A stretch of 64,000 bases of DNA from Vibrio celticus (GTDB lineage: Bacteria; Pseudomonadota; Gammaproteobacteria; Enterobacterales; Vibrionaceae), in the NCBI RefSeq assembly GCF_024347335.1, contig NZ_AP025463.1:2728001-2792000 (forward strand), given 5' to 3'. The notes beneath the pieces are model-generated. The model ran no database searches, was not told the DNA's origin, and was given only the letters and a program-made list of their open reading frames with translations. The translations under genes and the position numbers were made by a program. The stretch's first letter is position 1, and every line of letters begins with the position of its first letter. Of this stretch, positions 53,274-62,106 are shown one piece after another.

Positions 53274-54394
53274 TGAAACTTGATCCTTCAACGGGACGAA
53301 ATAGAGCCCTATTCGAAAGGCTGCATATCGACCTGCCGCTATTGCTTGGCATTCTGGTTTTAATGGGCTTTGCCCTACTGATCATGTACAGCGCAAGCGG
53401 ACAAAGCCTTGCGATGATGGATCGCCAGGCGATGCGCATGGCTCTGTCTTTAGGTGTGATGATCTTCCTAGCGCAGATCTCACCTCGTACTTATGAAACC
53501 TTGGCACCACTGCTATTTGTAGGTGGCGTCATCTTGCTATTGGGCGTGTTGTTCTTTGGTGAAGCCTCTAAAGGTGCACAGCGTTGGTTAAACTTCGGCT
53601 TTGTTCGATTCCAACCCTCCGAGCTGTTAAAGCTGGCGGTGCCTTTGATGCTGGCACGATTTATCGGTAAGCGCTCACTTCCGCCCACCTTCCAAACATT
53701 AGCGATCTCGCTAGTGATGGTGTTTGTACCGACAATTCTAATCGCAAAGCAACCCGACTTAGGTACATCTATCCTTATCGCCGCATCCGGTATCTTCGTG
53801 ATATTCCTGGCAGGTATCAGTTGGAAAATCATTGCTAGCGCGGCAATCGCGTTGGGGGCATTTATTCCAATCTTATGGTTCTTCCTGATGCGTGAATATC
53901 AAAAAGTACGTGTAAGAACCCTTTTTGATCCTGAATCAGATCCATTAGGTGCGGGTTACCACATCATTCAAAGTAAGATTGCGATAGGTTCGGGTGGTAT
54001 ATCAGGAAAAGGTTGGCTGCAAGGCACTCAATCTCAACTAGAGTTCATCCCTGAGCGTCATACCGACTTCATTTTTGCGGTCATCGCCGAAGAGTGGGGC
54101 ATGATTGGTATCTTGTTCTTGCTTGCTATCTACCTGTTTATTATTGGACGTGGCTTGGTGCTTGCGAGCCAAGCTCAAACCGCATTCGGTCGAATGATGG
54201 GCGGCAGTATTGTCCTGAGCTTCTTCGTTTATATTTTTGTAAACATTGGCATGGTAAGTGGCATTCTACCTGTGGTTGGTGTTCCTCTTCCTCTAGTCAG
54301 TTATGGCGGTACTTCAATGGTTACCCTTATGGCTGGTTTTGGTATTTTAATGTCGATCCATACACACAGAAAAGCATTCTCAAAGGCGACCTAA
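53273..54394 (+). CDS. rodA: SEDS peptidoglycan glycosyltransferase RodA
   Basis: A 373-residue inner-membrane protein with about ten membrane segments. SEDS signatures are ASKGAQRWLNFGFVRFQPSE, KQPDLGTS, and FIPERHTDFIFAVIAEEWG, with the conserved Asp of the family, and VPLPLVSYGGTSM. It polymerises glycan strands for the elongasome with PBP2. Confidence 0.96.
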   Translation: MKLDPSTGRNRALFERLHIDLPLLLGILVLMGFALLIMYSASGQSLAMMDRQAMRMALSLGVMIFLAQISPRTYETLAPLLFVGGVILLLGVLFFGEASKGAQRWLNFGFVRFQPSELLKLAVPLMLARFIGKRSLPPTFQTLAISLVMVFVPTILIAKQPDLGTSILIAASGIFVIFLAGISWKIIASAAIALGAFIPILWFFLMREYQKVRVRTLFDPESDPLGAGYHIIQSKIAIGSGGISGKGWLQGTQSQLEFIPERHTDFIFAVIAEEWGMIGILFLLAIYLFIIGRGLVLASQAQTAFGRMMGGSIVLSFFVYIFVNIGMVSGILPVVGVPLPLVSYGGTSMVTLMAGFGILMSIHTHRKAFSKAT

Positions 54395-54397
54395 TCG

Positions 54398-55237
54398 ATG
54401 TCTATTACAACGTTTCCAAAAAAAGCATCCTTGGTTGAAGAGCTGCCAATCAAAAAAATAGTCTCTATCTTGGGGCTAGCGATTTTAATCAATGGTTGTT
54501 CTTCAAAACAGCCAACAGGCCGCTACGATATTGATTCAGATATAGCACCAGATGCACCTATCTCAGTAGAGCATCTCGAGGATGCTCACCCTCAATATGA
54601 ACCTTATAGTTTAGGTGGTAACACGGATTACACTTTGCGTGGCGAAGACTACAAGATCGTAAAGAAGACCGAAGGGTTTACTGAGAAAGGCAAAGCCTCT
54701 TGGTACGGTAAGAAATTTCATGGCCACTTAACGTCGAACGGCGAGATCTACGACATGTATTCGATGTCTGCGGCGCACAAAACATTGCCAATTCCAAGCT
54801 ATGTAAAAGTGACGAATACTGACAACAACAAAACGACAATTGTTCGTATCAATGACCGCGGTCCATTCCATGAAGGCCGAATCATTGACCTTAGTTATGC
54901 GGCAGCTTACAAGCTCGATGTGTTGAGAACCGGCACAGCAAATGTTGAGATTGAAGTCATTACTGTGGCTATGCCAACCGACGCAAATAAAAAGGCTGCT
55001 TTACCGCAATTTATTATTCAAGTCGCGACATCTCCGCATGAAGATAGAACAGAGAAGTTAGCGAAAGATCTAGCCGAAAAGCTAGAAGTAGCAACGTTCT
55101 TGCAGCCAAATGATGACAACTACCGTCTGATGATTGGGCCATTTCATGACTATGCTCTGACTCAAGAGAAATTAGAACAAGTTAAGCTAATGGGTTACCC
55201 GTCAGCTTATATAAAAAAACACACCCTAACTCGCTAA
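54398..55237 (+). CDS. rlpA: Septal-ring lytic transglycosylase family lipoprotein RlpA
   Basis: A 279-residue outer-membrane lipoprotein (lipobox INGCSS after an unusually long 33-residue lead). The double-psi beta-barrel domain has KASWYGKKFHGHLTSNGEIYD and RINDRGPFHEGRIIDLSYAAA. The C-terminal SPOR domain starts near residue 200 (FIIQVATSPHED) and binds denuded glycans at the septum. It sits between rodA and dacA as usual. Confidence 0.94.
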   Translation: MSITTFPKKASLVEELPIKKIVSILGLAILINGCSSKQPTGRYDIDSDIAPDAPISVEHLEDAHPQYEPYSLGGNTDYTLRGEDYKIVKKTEGFTEKGKASWYGKKFHGHLTSNGEIYDMYSMSAAHKTLPIPSYVKVTNTDNNKTTIVRINDRGPFHEGRIIDLSYAAAYKLDVLRTGTANVEIEVITVAMPTDANKKAALPQFIIQVATSPHEDRTEKLAKDLAEKLEVATFLQPNDDNYRLMIGPFHDYALTQEKLEQVKLMGYPSAYIKKHTLTR

Positions 55238-55330
55238 TTAATCTAACAGTTACTTCTGGTAATCAGCGCTCTGGTGTGACAGAGTGATTCTGTTAATATA
55301 TGAATAGTTCACCAAATAATTGCATTCAAA

Positions 55331-56512
55331 ATGATTAAATCTAATAAACTTGTTAAATCGATTTTTGCTACTTCTGTTGCTCTTTCTGCAACGATAGCTA
55401 CATCGTCATTCGCCGCTCCTATTGTTGTTCCTGATGCACCTCAAATCGCCGCTAAAGGTTTTGTTCTGATGGATTACCATTCAGGCAAAGTACTAGCAGA
55501 GAAAGAGATGAATACTCAACTTTCTCCAGCAAGTTTAACCAAGATGATGACGAGCTACGTGATCGGCCAAGAGCTTGATCGTGGCAACATCAACCTAAAC
55601 GACGATGTTGTAATCAGTGAAAATGCTTGGGCTAAAAACTTCCCAGATTCATCTAAGATGTTCGTTGAAGTTGGCACTACGGTTAAAGTTGAAGAACTGA
55701 ACCGCGGTATCATCATTCAATCAGGTAACGACGCATGTGTTGCTATGGCTGAACACATCGCTGGCTCTGAAGATGCATTCGTTGACCTAATGAACGCTTG
55801 GGCAAGCTCTATCGGCATGAAAGACACGCACTTTGCTAACGTGCACGGTCTAGACAACCCGAACCTATACTCAACGCCTTACGATATGGCACTACTTGGT
55901 CAGGCGCTGATTCGCGACGTACCAGACGAGTACCGTATCTACTCACAGAAGAAATTTACATACAACGGCATCACCCAATACAACCGTAACGGTCTGTTAT
56001 GGGATAAGAGCATGAACGTTGATGGCATCAAAACGGGTCACACAAGCAATGCAGGTTACAGCCTAGTAAGCTCAGCGACAGAAGGCAAAATGCGCCTAGT
56101 TGCCGTAGTAATGGGCACCAAGAATGCGAATGCTCGTAAAACAGAAAGCAAAAAGCTGCTTAGCTACGGCTTCCGCTTCTTTGAAACAGTGGCACCACAC
56201 ACAGCCGGTGAAACCTTCGTAGAAGAGAAGATCTGGATGGGTAGCAAGGACACAGTTGCACTAGGTGTCGACGAAGATACGTTCGTAACGCTACCTCGTG
56301 GTCAAGCTAAGAACCTGAAGGCAAGCTTCGTTCTTGAGAAAGAACTAGAAGCGCCAATCAGCAAAGGCGATGTGGTTGGTAAACTATTCTACCAAGTAGA
56401 CGGTGAAGACGTTGCTGAATACCCACTACTAGCACTTGAAGATGTAGACCAAGGCAGCCTATTTAGCCGTCTATGGGACTACCTAGTTCTTCTATTCAAG
56501 GGTTTGTTCTAG
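55331..56512 (+). CDS. dacA: D-alanyl-D-alanine carboxypeptidase (PBP5 type)
   Basis: A 393-residue secreted enzyme that trims the terminal D-Ala from peptidoglycan stems. The signal peptide ends near residue 28 (SSFAAP). Active-site Ser68 and Lys71 are in SLTK, SGN is in IIQSGNDAC and KTG is in GIKTGHTSNAG. A C-terminal amphipathic helix (SRLWDYLVLLFKGLF) anchors it to the membrane. Confidence 0.95.
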   Translation: MIKSNKLVKSIFATSVALSATIATSSFAAPIVVPDAPQIAAKGFVLMDYHSGKVLAEKEMNTQLSPASLTKMMTSYVIGQELDRGNINLNDDVVISENAWAKNFPDSSKMFVEVGTTVKVEELNRGIIIQSGNDACVAMAEHIAGSEDAFVDLMNAWASSIGMKDTHFANVHGLDNPNLYSTPYDMALLGQALIRDVPDEYRIYSQKKFTYNGITQYNRNGLLWDKSMNVDGIKTGHTSNAGYSLVSSATEGKMRLVAVVMGTKNANARKTESKKLLSYGFRFFETVAPHTAGETFVEEKIWMGSKDTVALGVDEDTFVTLPRGQAKNLKASFVLEKELEAPISKGDVVGKLFYQVDGEDVAEYPLLALEDVDQGSLFSRLWDYLVLLFKGLF

Positions 56513-56578
56513 GTAAAACCTAAGCTTGTTGTATAGCTAACCTAATGAGTAAATTCATGATTTACTTATTAGCGAACC

Positions 56579-56605
56579 AAAAGCCGCCATGTGCGGCTTT
56601 TGTTG
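56579..56605 (+). terminator. Terminator of dacA
   Basis: AAAAGCCGC (56579-56587) / GCGGCTTTT (56593-56601). Confidence 0.85.
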
Positions 56606-56724
56606 ATCTTGAGTTCGGTGATATTTACACGTAATATTCTGCCTTATTACTCGTGTCTGTTGACCGAACACGCTTTTATCGACATTTCGCCAATTTGCGA
56701 GAGTCTAGCCTTTTGGAGCTAATC

Positions 56725-57000
56725 ATGAACATCAATTCTGATGCAAAACTAAAAGACCTCTTAGAGTTCCCTTGTTCATTCACTTACAAAGTAATGGGCC
56801 ACGCTAAGCCAGAACTGACTGAGCTAGTACTAGAAGTGATCCAGCGTCATGCTCCTGGTGACTACAGCCCAACGTTAAAACCGAGTGCGAAAGGTAACTA
56901 CCACTCTGTTTCTATCAATATTACTGCGACTTCAATTGAACAAGTAGAAACTCTTTATAAAGAACTGGGCGAGATCGAAATCGTTCGTATGGTTCTGTAA
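56725..57000 (+). CDS. ybeD: YbeD-family protein (DUF493)
   Basis: A 91-residue ferredoxin-like-fold protein. Conserved features are LLEFPCSFTYKVMG at the N-terminus and KGNYHSVSINITATSIEQVETLYKEL. ATG 56725 with TGGAG 8 bases before it is the true start. An in-frame GTG at 56653 would add 24 non-conserved residues. It lies between dacA and lipB as in E. coli; function is unknown. Confidence 0.95.
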   Translation: MNINSDAKLKDLLEFPCSFTYKVMGHAKPELTELVLEVIQRHAPGDYSPTLKPSAKGNYHSVSINITATSIEQVETLYKELGEIEIVRMVL

Positions 57001-57016
57001 TCTCCGATTACACATG

Positions 57017-57045
57017 AAAAACAGCGGCTTATTGCCGCTGTTTTT
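57017..57045 (+). terminator. Terminator of ybeD
   Basis: AAAAACAGCGGC (57017-57028) / GCCGCTGTTTTT (57034-57045). Confidence 0.9.
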
Positions 57046-57154
57046 GTTTAAAGCACCCTATCTAGCTCAAATTCATTCAACTTAATTTTCAATAAATACA
57101 AAGAAAGTTGAAAAACCTTGCAGTCCGTCTGTAGTTAGAATCATGTTTCGCGTT

Positions 57155-57160
57155 TATAAT
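57155..57160 (+). promoter_or_regulatory. Putative -10 element of lipB
   Basis: A perfect TATAAT 36 bases before the lipB start codon. No good -35 is seen at 17 bases, though the preceding bases are TG-poor; the promoter may be weak or activator-dependent. Confidence 0.5.
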
Positions 57161-57195
57161 GCGTTCACTTTATTAATCCTTGAGGGAGTGCAGCT

Positions 57196-57855
57196 TTGCA
57201 AAATAAGCTAATCGTAAAAAAATTAGGCCGTCAGGATTACGAACCTGTATGGAAAGCCATGCATAAGTTCACAGACGAACGCACGGAAGAAGACGTAGAC
57301 CAAATTTGGTTGGTTGAACACAACCCTGTCTTCACTCAAGGACAAGCAGGTAAAGCCGAGCATGTATTAAATGCCGGTGATATCCCTGTAATACAAAGCG
57401 ATCGTGGTGGCCAAGTGACTTACCACGGCCCAGGCCAATTAGTGGCTTACTTTCTGATTAACATCCGCCGCAAGAAATTCGGAGTGCGTGATTTGGTGAC
57501 TCATATCGAGAACCTCGTAATCAATACTCTGAAAGCTTACAATATAGATTCAACTGCCCGACCTGACGCTCCTGGTGTTTATGTCGATGGCAAGAAAATC
57601 TGTTCACTCGGATTACGTATTCGACGTGGCTGCTCGTTCCACGGGCTAGCACTCAACGTCGATATGGACCTGTCTCCATTCCTACGTATTAACCCATGTG
57701 GTTACCAAGGTATGGAAATGGCGCAGGTAAGCCAACTCGGCGGACCAAGTGAACTAGAAAACGTTGAGCAACAGTTAATACAAGAGCTCGTAGAGCTACT
57801 CGGCTATGACCAAGTAGACATTCAAGCCACCAGTAACATTACAGCAGAAGCATAA
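57196..57855 (+). CDS. lipB: Octanoyltransferase LipB
   Basis: A 219-residue enzyme moving octanoyl groups from ACP to lipoyl domains. Conserved parts are GGQVTYHGPGQLVAY, the Lys-bearing GVYVDGKKICSLGLRIRRG, SFHGLALNV and the catalytic Cys in NPCGYQGM. The TTG start at 57196 is backed by GGGAG upstream and no ATG fits. lipA follows after 4 bases, completing the lipoate synthesis pair. Confidence 0.96.
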   Translation: MQNKLIVKKLGRQDYEPVWKAMHKFTDERTEEDVDQIWLVEHNPVFTQGQAGKAEHVLNAGDIPVIQSDRGGQVTYHGPGQLVAYFLINIRRKKFGVRDLVTHIENLVINTLKAYNIDSTARPDAPGVYVDGKKICSLGLRIRRGCSFHGLALNVDMDLSPFLRINPCGYQGMEMAQVSQLGGPSELENVEQQLIQELVELLGYDQVDIQATSNITAEA

Positions 57856-57859
57856 AATC

Positions 57860-58825
57860 ATGAGCAAACCAATCCAAATGGAAAAAGGCGTTAAATATCG
57901 TGACGCTGACAAAATGGCATTAATTCCCGTAAAGAATATGCCTGCTGAACAGAAAGAAGTTCTACGTAAGCCTGAATGGATGAAGATTAAACTTCCTTCA
58001 GACAGTCATCGTATTCAAGAAATCAAATCAGCAATGCGTAAAAACAACCTGCACTCAGTTTGTGAAGAAGCGTCTTGCCCTAACCTAGCCGAGTGTTTCA
58101 ACCACGGTACGGCAACGTTTATGATTCTTGGCGCTATCTGTACTCGTCGCTGCCCGTTCTGTGATGTTGCCCATGGTCGTCCTGTTGCTCCTGAAGCTGA
58201 AGAGCCGAAGAAACTGGCTAAGACGATTAAAGACATGAAACTGAAGTACGTTGTAATCACTTCAGTTGACCGTGATGACTTGCGTGACGGCGGTGCTCAG
58301 CACTTTGCTGACTGTAACCGTGAGATTCGCGAACTAAACCCAAATATTCGTATCGAAACACTGGTTCCAGACTTCCGCGGTCGTATGGACGTTGCACTTG
58401 ATCTAATGAAAGACAACCCGCCAGATGTTTTCAACCACAACCTAGAGACAGCGCCACGTCTATACCGTAAAGCTCGCCCAGGCGCGAACTACAAGTGGTC
58501 TCTTGATCTGTTGAGAAAATTCAAAGAGCAACACCCAGACATCCCAACGAAATCAGGTGTGATGATGGGTCTTGGTGAAACGAAAGAAGAGATCGTTCAA
58601 GTATTGAAAGATCTTCGCGAACATGGCGTAACGATGCTGACACTAGGTCAATACCTAGCACCAAGCCGTCACCACTTACCAGTAGAACGCTACGTGCCGC
58701 CTTCAGAGTTTGATGAGCTGAAAGAGATTGCTCTTGAACTAGGCTTCACTCATGCAGCTTGTGGCCCGTTTGTACGTTCTTCTTACCATGCAGATCTACA
58801 AGCTCAAGGTATGGAAATTAAGTAA
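57860..58825 (+). CDS. lipA: Lipoyl synthase LipA
   Basis: A 321-residue radical-SAM enzyme inserting two sulfurs into octanoyl groups. The auxiliary cluster Cys are in VCEEASCPNLAECF, the SAM cluster is CTRRCPFC, and the C-terminal RSSYHAD holds the conserved Ser ligand. It is co-transcribed with lipB. Confidence 0.97.
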   Translation: MSKPIQMEKGVKYRDADKMALIPVKNMPAEQKEVLRKPEWMKIKLPSDSHRIQEIKSAMRKNNLHSVCEEASCPNLAECFNHGTATFMILGAICTRRCPFCDVAHGRPVAPEAEEPKKLAKTIKDMKLKYVVITSVDRDDLRDGGAQHFADCNREIRELNPNIRIETLVPDFRGRMDVALDLMKDNPPDVFNHNLETAPRLYRKARPGANYKWSLDLLRKFKEQHPDIPTKSGVMMGLGETKEEIVQVLKDLREHGVTMLTLGQYLAPSRHHLPVERYVPPSEFDELKEIALELGFTHAACGPFVRSSYHADLQAQGMEIK

Positions 58826-58849
58826 CCACATTGCTTAAGCCAAAATTGA

Positions 58850-58883
58850 AAAGGCGCTGAACTTTATGTTCAGCGCCTTTTTT
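58850..58883 (+). terminator. Terminator of lipB-lipA
   Basis: AAAGGCGCTGAAC (58850-58862) / GTTCAGCGCCTTT (58868-58880) with a long T-run. Confidence 0.92.
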
Positions 58884-58920
58884 CTATCGAGTAAAACAAG
58901 CTTATTCGATACAAAAACAA

Positions 58921-58947
58921 CAAGGCCACTCATTAAGAGTGACCTTG
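58921..58947 (-). terminator. Terminator of the NSS transporter gene
   Basis: CAAGGCCACTC / GAGTGACCTTG with one wobble pair. On the minus strand it is followed by a T-rich run. Confidence 0.75.
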
Positions 58948-58984
58948 AACTACAAATCTAATCATCTAGATGCTAAATGGTCTA

Positions 58985-60346
58985 CTAACCAAATGAAGCC
59001 CAGATAACTGTTGCCACCAAGATTGGGCACACGAACTTCACATACATTGGCCACACTTTACCAAACCAACCAAGCTGAAAGTCAGGACAACCTTGCTCAA
59101 GTTCTTTCACTTTTGAAGCTCGGCTCCATACCCAACCACCAAACACACAGAACATCAGTGCAGCGACTGGTTGAAGGTACTGAGTCGCAATCATCGCAAC
59201 CATGCCAAACATCGCAGAAAAGTTGTAAACAATCACTACACTAAACAGCGCGATAGCACCACCAATCACCCAGCTTGTTGGCGTTCGTCTAGTATTGAAA
59301 CGCTCACTCACTAGCGCCACTGGGCCTTCGAGCATCGAAATCGACGAAGTCAGCGCCGCAATCGTTAGTAGTAAGAAGAACACAATCGCAAAGATCTGAC
59401 CAAGCACACCTAAACTATCAAACATCAACGGCAAAACCGTGAATACGAGCGTGTCAGAGCTTAATAGTGAACCGTCTTCCGCATAGATTTGTACGCCTTT
59501 TTGCATCGCAACAAACATGGCTGGCATCACCACTAGGCCAGCAATAAAAGCGACAGCAGTATCCACCAGAGTCACGTTCATCGCCATTTTGGGCAGGTTC
59601 TCTTTCTTGCTTAAGTAAGAGCCATAAACCAACATCGAGCAACCACCAATGGTGAGTGAGAAGAAGCCCTGTCCCATTGCCGCCAGAATCAGTTTTCTAT
59701 CCCACACTTTCTCAAAGTCCGGAACTAGGTAATGTTTTAGGCCTTCCATCGCGCCAGATTGCGTCATGATGTAAACAAACAATAAGCCAAATAAAACAAA
59801 CAGCGCAGGCATCAAACGAGTCGACCACTTCTCAATGCCTTGCTTAACACCACCCTGCACAATCAAGATAGTCAGTACATAGAACGCGACGGTACCAAAT
59901 ACGTTGCGCTCAACACTGAAACCTTTAAACCAATCAGCAATCGCTTCTAGGCCGATAAGATCAGCGACGGCACCAATTAGGAAGCAGATTAACCAGCCAC
60001 CAACAATACTGTAAAACGCCAACACAGCGCTTGGTACACTCAGTCCAATCCAACCGATAAACTCACCGACTTTCTTACCCAAAGGGTTTGTCGTCAAAGA
60101 TCGCATGCTATCAACTGGGTTTGCTTGGCCGTGACGGCCTATAGCCATCTCAACCACCAGCATAGGAAAAGCAACCACGAAGATCATGATCAAATAGACT
60201 AAAAGGAAAGCACCGCCACCGTTGCTGGCAACTTGAGTCGGGAAACCCCAAATATTACCCAAGCCAACCGCTGCACCAGCCGCTGCTAAAATAAAGCCTA
60301 AACGAGAGCTAAAGTGCTCTCTTGAAGAGGAAGATTGTTGGTCCAT
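58985..60346 (-). CDS. Sodium-dependent transporter of the NSS (SLC6) family
   Basis: A 453-residue inner-membrane protein with about 11-12 segments. The first unwound segment reads GFILAAAGAAVGLGNIWGFP, the family's hallmark sodium- and substrate-binding site, followed by NGGGAFLLVY. FFSLTIGGCSMLVYGSYLSKKENLP is TM6-like, and the TM8-like LTIAALTSSISMLEG is also conserved. The substrate, probably an amino acid or related compound, cannot be told. It stands alone. Confidence 0.92.
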   Translation of the reverse strand: MDQQSSSSREHFSSRLGFILAAAGAAVGLGNIWGFPTQVASNGGGAFLLVYLIMIFVVAFPMLVVEMAIGRHGQANPVDSMRSLTTNPLGKKVGEFIGWIGLSVPSAVLAFYSIVGGWLICFLIGAVADLIGLEAIADWFKGFSVERNVFGTVAFYVLTILIVQGGVKQGIEKWSTRLMPALFVLFGLLFVYIMTQSGAMEGLKHYLVPDFEKVWDRKLILAAMGQGFFSLTIGGCSMLVYGSYLSKKENLPKMAMNVTLVDTAVAFIAGLVVMPAMFVAMQKGVQIYAEDGSLLSSDTLVFTVLPLMFDSLGVLGQIFAIVFFLLLTIAALTSSISMLEGPVALVSERFNTRRTPTSWVIGGAIALFSVVIVYNFSAMFGMVAMIATQYLQPVAALMFCVFGGWVWSRASKVKELEQGCPDFQLGWFGKVWPMYVKFVCPILVATVIWASFG

Positions 60347-60597
60347 ATCGCCCGCATTAAAAATCAGTGAACTAGTTGAGAAGTACAGTAATAAAAAGCA
60401 ATGATAGGCACAACTAATAAATGAACAATTCTCTGATTTTTACAATCAATGCGCTATTTGGAACCACAAAATTAACAAACAACCAGTCTTATCGTTCAAT
60501 TACAATCAACAAAGCGAAGTAGTAGGCTTAAGAAGGAAATGGATTGAATTGAATTGAGATAAATACTCGCCGTGTGGTTCCATTTATACAAACAAAA
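60347..60597. other. Intergenic region upstream of the NSS gene
   Basis: About 250 AT-rich bases. No gene or strong regulatory motif is seen. Confidence 0.4.
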
Positions 60598-60617
60598 AGA
60601 GCACCAACCGGTGCTCT
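60598..60617 (-). terminator. Terminator of the DUF2884 gene
   Basis: AGAGCACC / GGTGCTCT, loop AACC, with TTTTTG following on the minus strand. Confidence 0.85.
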
Positions 60618-60640
60618 TGCTATTAATCACTAGACTCGAA

Positions 60641-61399
60641 TTAAATTGTGAATACTTGGTAATCTTTTAAGTTCGGAATGATTTCATGCAGTTCTTGCTC
60701 TTGTTCTGCCATCTCATCAAGTGAATCACAGAACTCATTCGCTTCTTCTTGTACTTGTTGAGAGTGTTCTTTCATTCGCTCTTCAACTTTCAGCTTTAAT
60801 TCAGCCATGCTGTCAGCCAATTCAGTCAGGTTTAGGCCACCGTCTTGTTTCATTTTTTCTGACATCGCATTAAAAGCGCTAGAGATAAATTCTTGGTTAA
60901 AGATTTCTTTCGCCTTCTCGAAATCTTCAGACCAGCCATTGGCCATCGAATCAAAGCTTTCTGCAGGCAACACTAATTCGCCATCTTTGTAGTAACGCGC
61001 TTCCAGTTCTGCAAAGTAGGTTTTCATTGATTCTTTTACATTATCAAATGACTCAGGTGAATCTAGGCTAGCCGCGATATCATCAATCACGTCATTAGCT
61101 AGCGCTAAGCTATCGTTCGCCATTTGTTTCGCTCGAGGTAAATACTCACTCATGTTTTCGCGGTATTTCTCAATCGCCGCTTGTTGGTCGGCATCAAGCT
61201 CAACCTTCTCACCATGGATATAGAGCTCGTTGTTATCATCAAAAACGGCCGTATCACCATTCACTTGATGGATTTCGACTTTTTGGTCATCGATTCGTAG
61301 CTCATTTTTCAAATCAACTCGACACTGAGCAGCAAACGTTGGCAGGCTCACAACTGCGATAACCGCTGTTAGTGATGCAATTAATACATTGTTTTTCAT
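60641..61399 (-). CDS. YggN-family periplasmic protein (DUF2884)
   Basis: A 252-residue secreted protein with signal peptide MKNNVLIASLTAVIAVVSLPTFA. The N-terminal part (ELRIDDQKVEIHQVNGDTAVF) resembles the DUF2884/YggN family. The rest is long acidic helices, likely coiled coil (MAELKLKVEERMKEHSQQVQ), with two Cys. Function is unknown. It is monocistronic, with its own terminator. Confidence 0.82.
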   Translation of the reverse strand: MKNNVLIASLTAVIAVVSLPTFAAQCRVDLKNELRIDDQKVEIHQVNGDTAVFDDNNELYIHGEKVELDADQQAAIEKYRENMSEYLPRAKQMANDSLALANDVIDDIAASLDSPESFDNVKESMKTYFAELEARYYKDGELVLPAESFDSMANGWSEDFEKAKEIFNQEFISSAFNAMSEKMKQDGGLNLTELADSMAELKLKVEERMKEHSQQVQEEANEFCDSLDEMAEQEQELHEIIPNLKDYQVFTI

Positions 61400-61487
61400 A
61401 ACATCCTCTCATCAATCTGACAGATTACTATACCCTTGGATTATGCTTCTTTGTCAAAGAAACGTTTTATATCTATTAGTCAGTTAG

Positions 61488-61961
61488 TTAGTCGATAGAG
61501 ATAACTTCGTAGCAAAACTGTTTATCTGCGACCTTAAACTCAATCTCATCACCGACTTCTTTACCCATTAGAGCCTGACCAAAAGGTGCATTTGCCGTCA
61601 CAATAGCCACTTCCTTGTCATTCCACGTGACAGAAAGTCCCCCGACTCTCGGCCCCATAAAAAAGTGTTTATATTTATCATGCTCGTCAATGACCACAAC
61701 GTAGCTGCTCACCGTAATTCGCTCACTGTCGCGCAGCACTAAGTTACGATAACACTGAATGTCGTCTTCACACTCTTGCACTCTTACGGCTTGGCCATGA
61801 GCAAGATACGAAGCTTCTAATGCCAATGTATCGTACTTATGTTCAGGCACAGTCTCTTCATCGGTCGCAGCATCAATCGCACGCTGAGTCGCAGATTGTG
61901 CGATACGTAATCGGGATTCGAGTTGCTCTATGATTATTTGGCGAAGCTCAGACTTATTCAT
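61488..61961 (-). CDS. GreA/GreB-family transcription factor
   Basis: A 157-residue protein. The N-terminal helical part (ESRLRIAQSATQRAIDAATDEETVPEHKYDTLALEASYLA) resembles the Gre coiled coil, and the C-terminal FKBP-like domain has ANAPFGQALMGKEVGDEIEF, close to the SPxGxAL-type motif of GreA/GreB. It differs from canonical GreA and GreB and belongs to a third group common in marine gamma-proteobacteria. It may bind the RNA polymerase secondary channel, but transcript-cleavage activity is not assured. Confidence 0.83.
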   Translation of the reverse strand: MNKSELRQIIIEQLESRLRIAQSATQRAIDAATDEETVPEHKYDTLALEASYLAHGQAVRVQECEDDIQCYRNLVLRDSERITVSSYVVVIDEHDKYKHFFMGPRVGGLSVTWNDKEVAIVTANAPFGQALMGKEVGDEIEFKVADKQFCYEVISID

Positions 61962-62106
61962 ACTATTGGGGTGCTTTTCTATAGGAGCTACAGAATAGAA
62001 TTAGGTACAATCAGGTGCAAGACATTTGATTCATCAAGCGACGCTATCATGAATAGGCGCCCGCTTTAGCATCAATACGACACTTAATAACTCAGGTAGA
62101 ACATAA

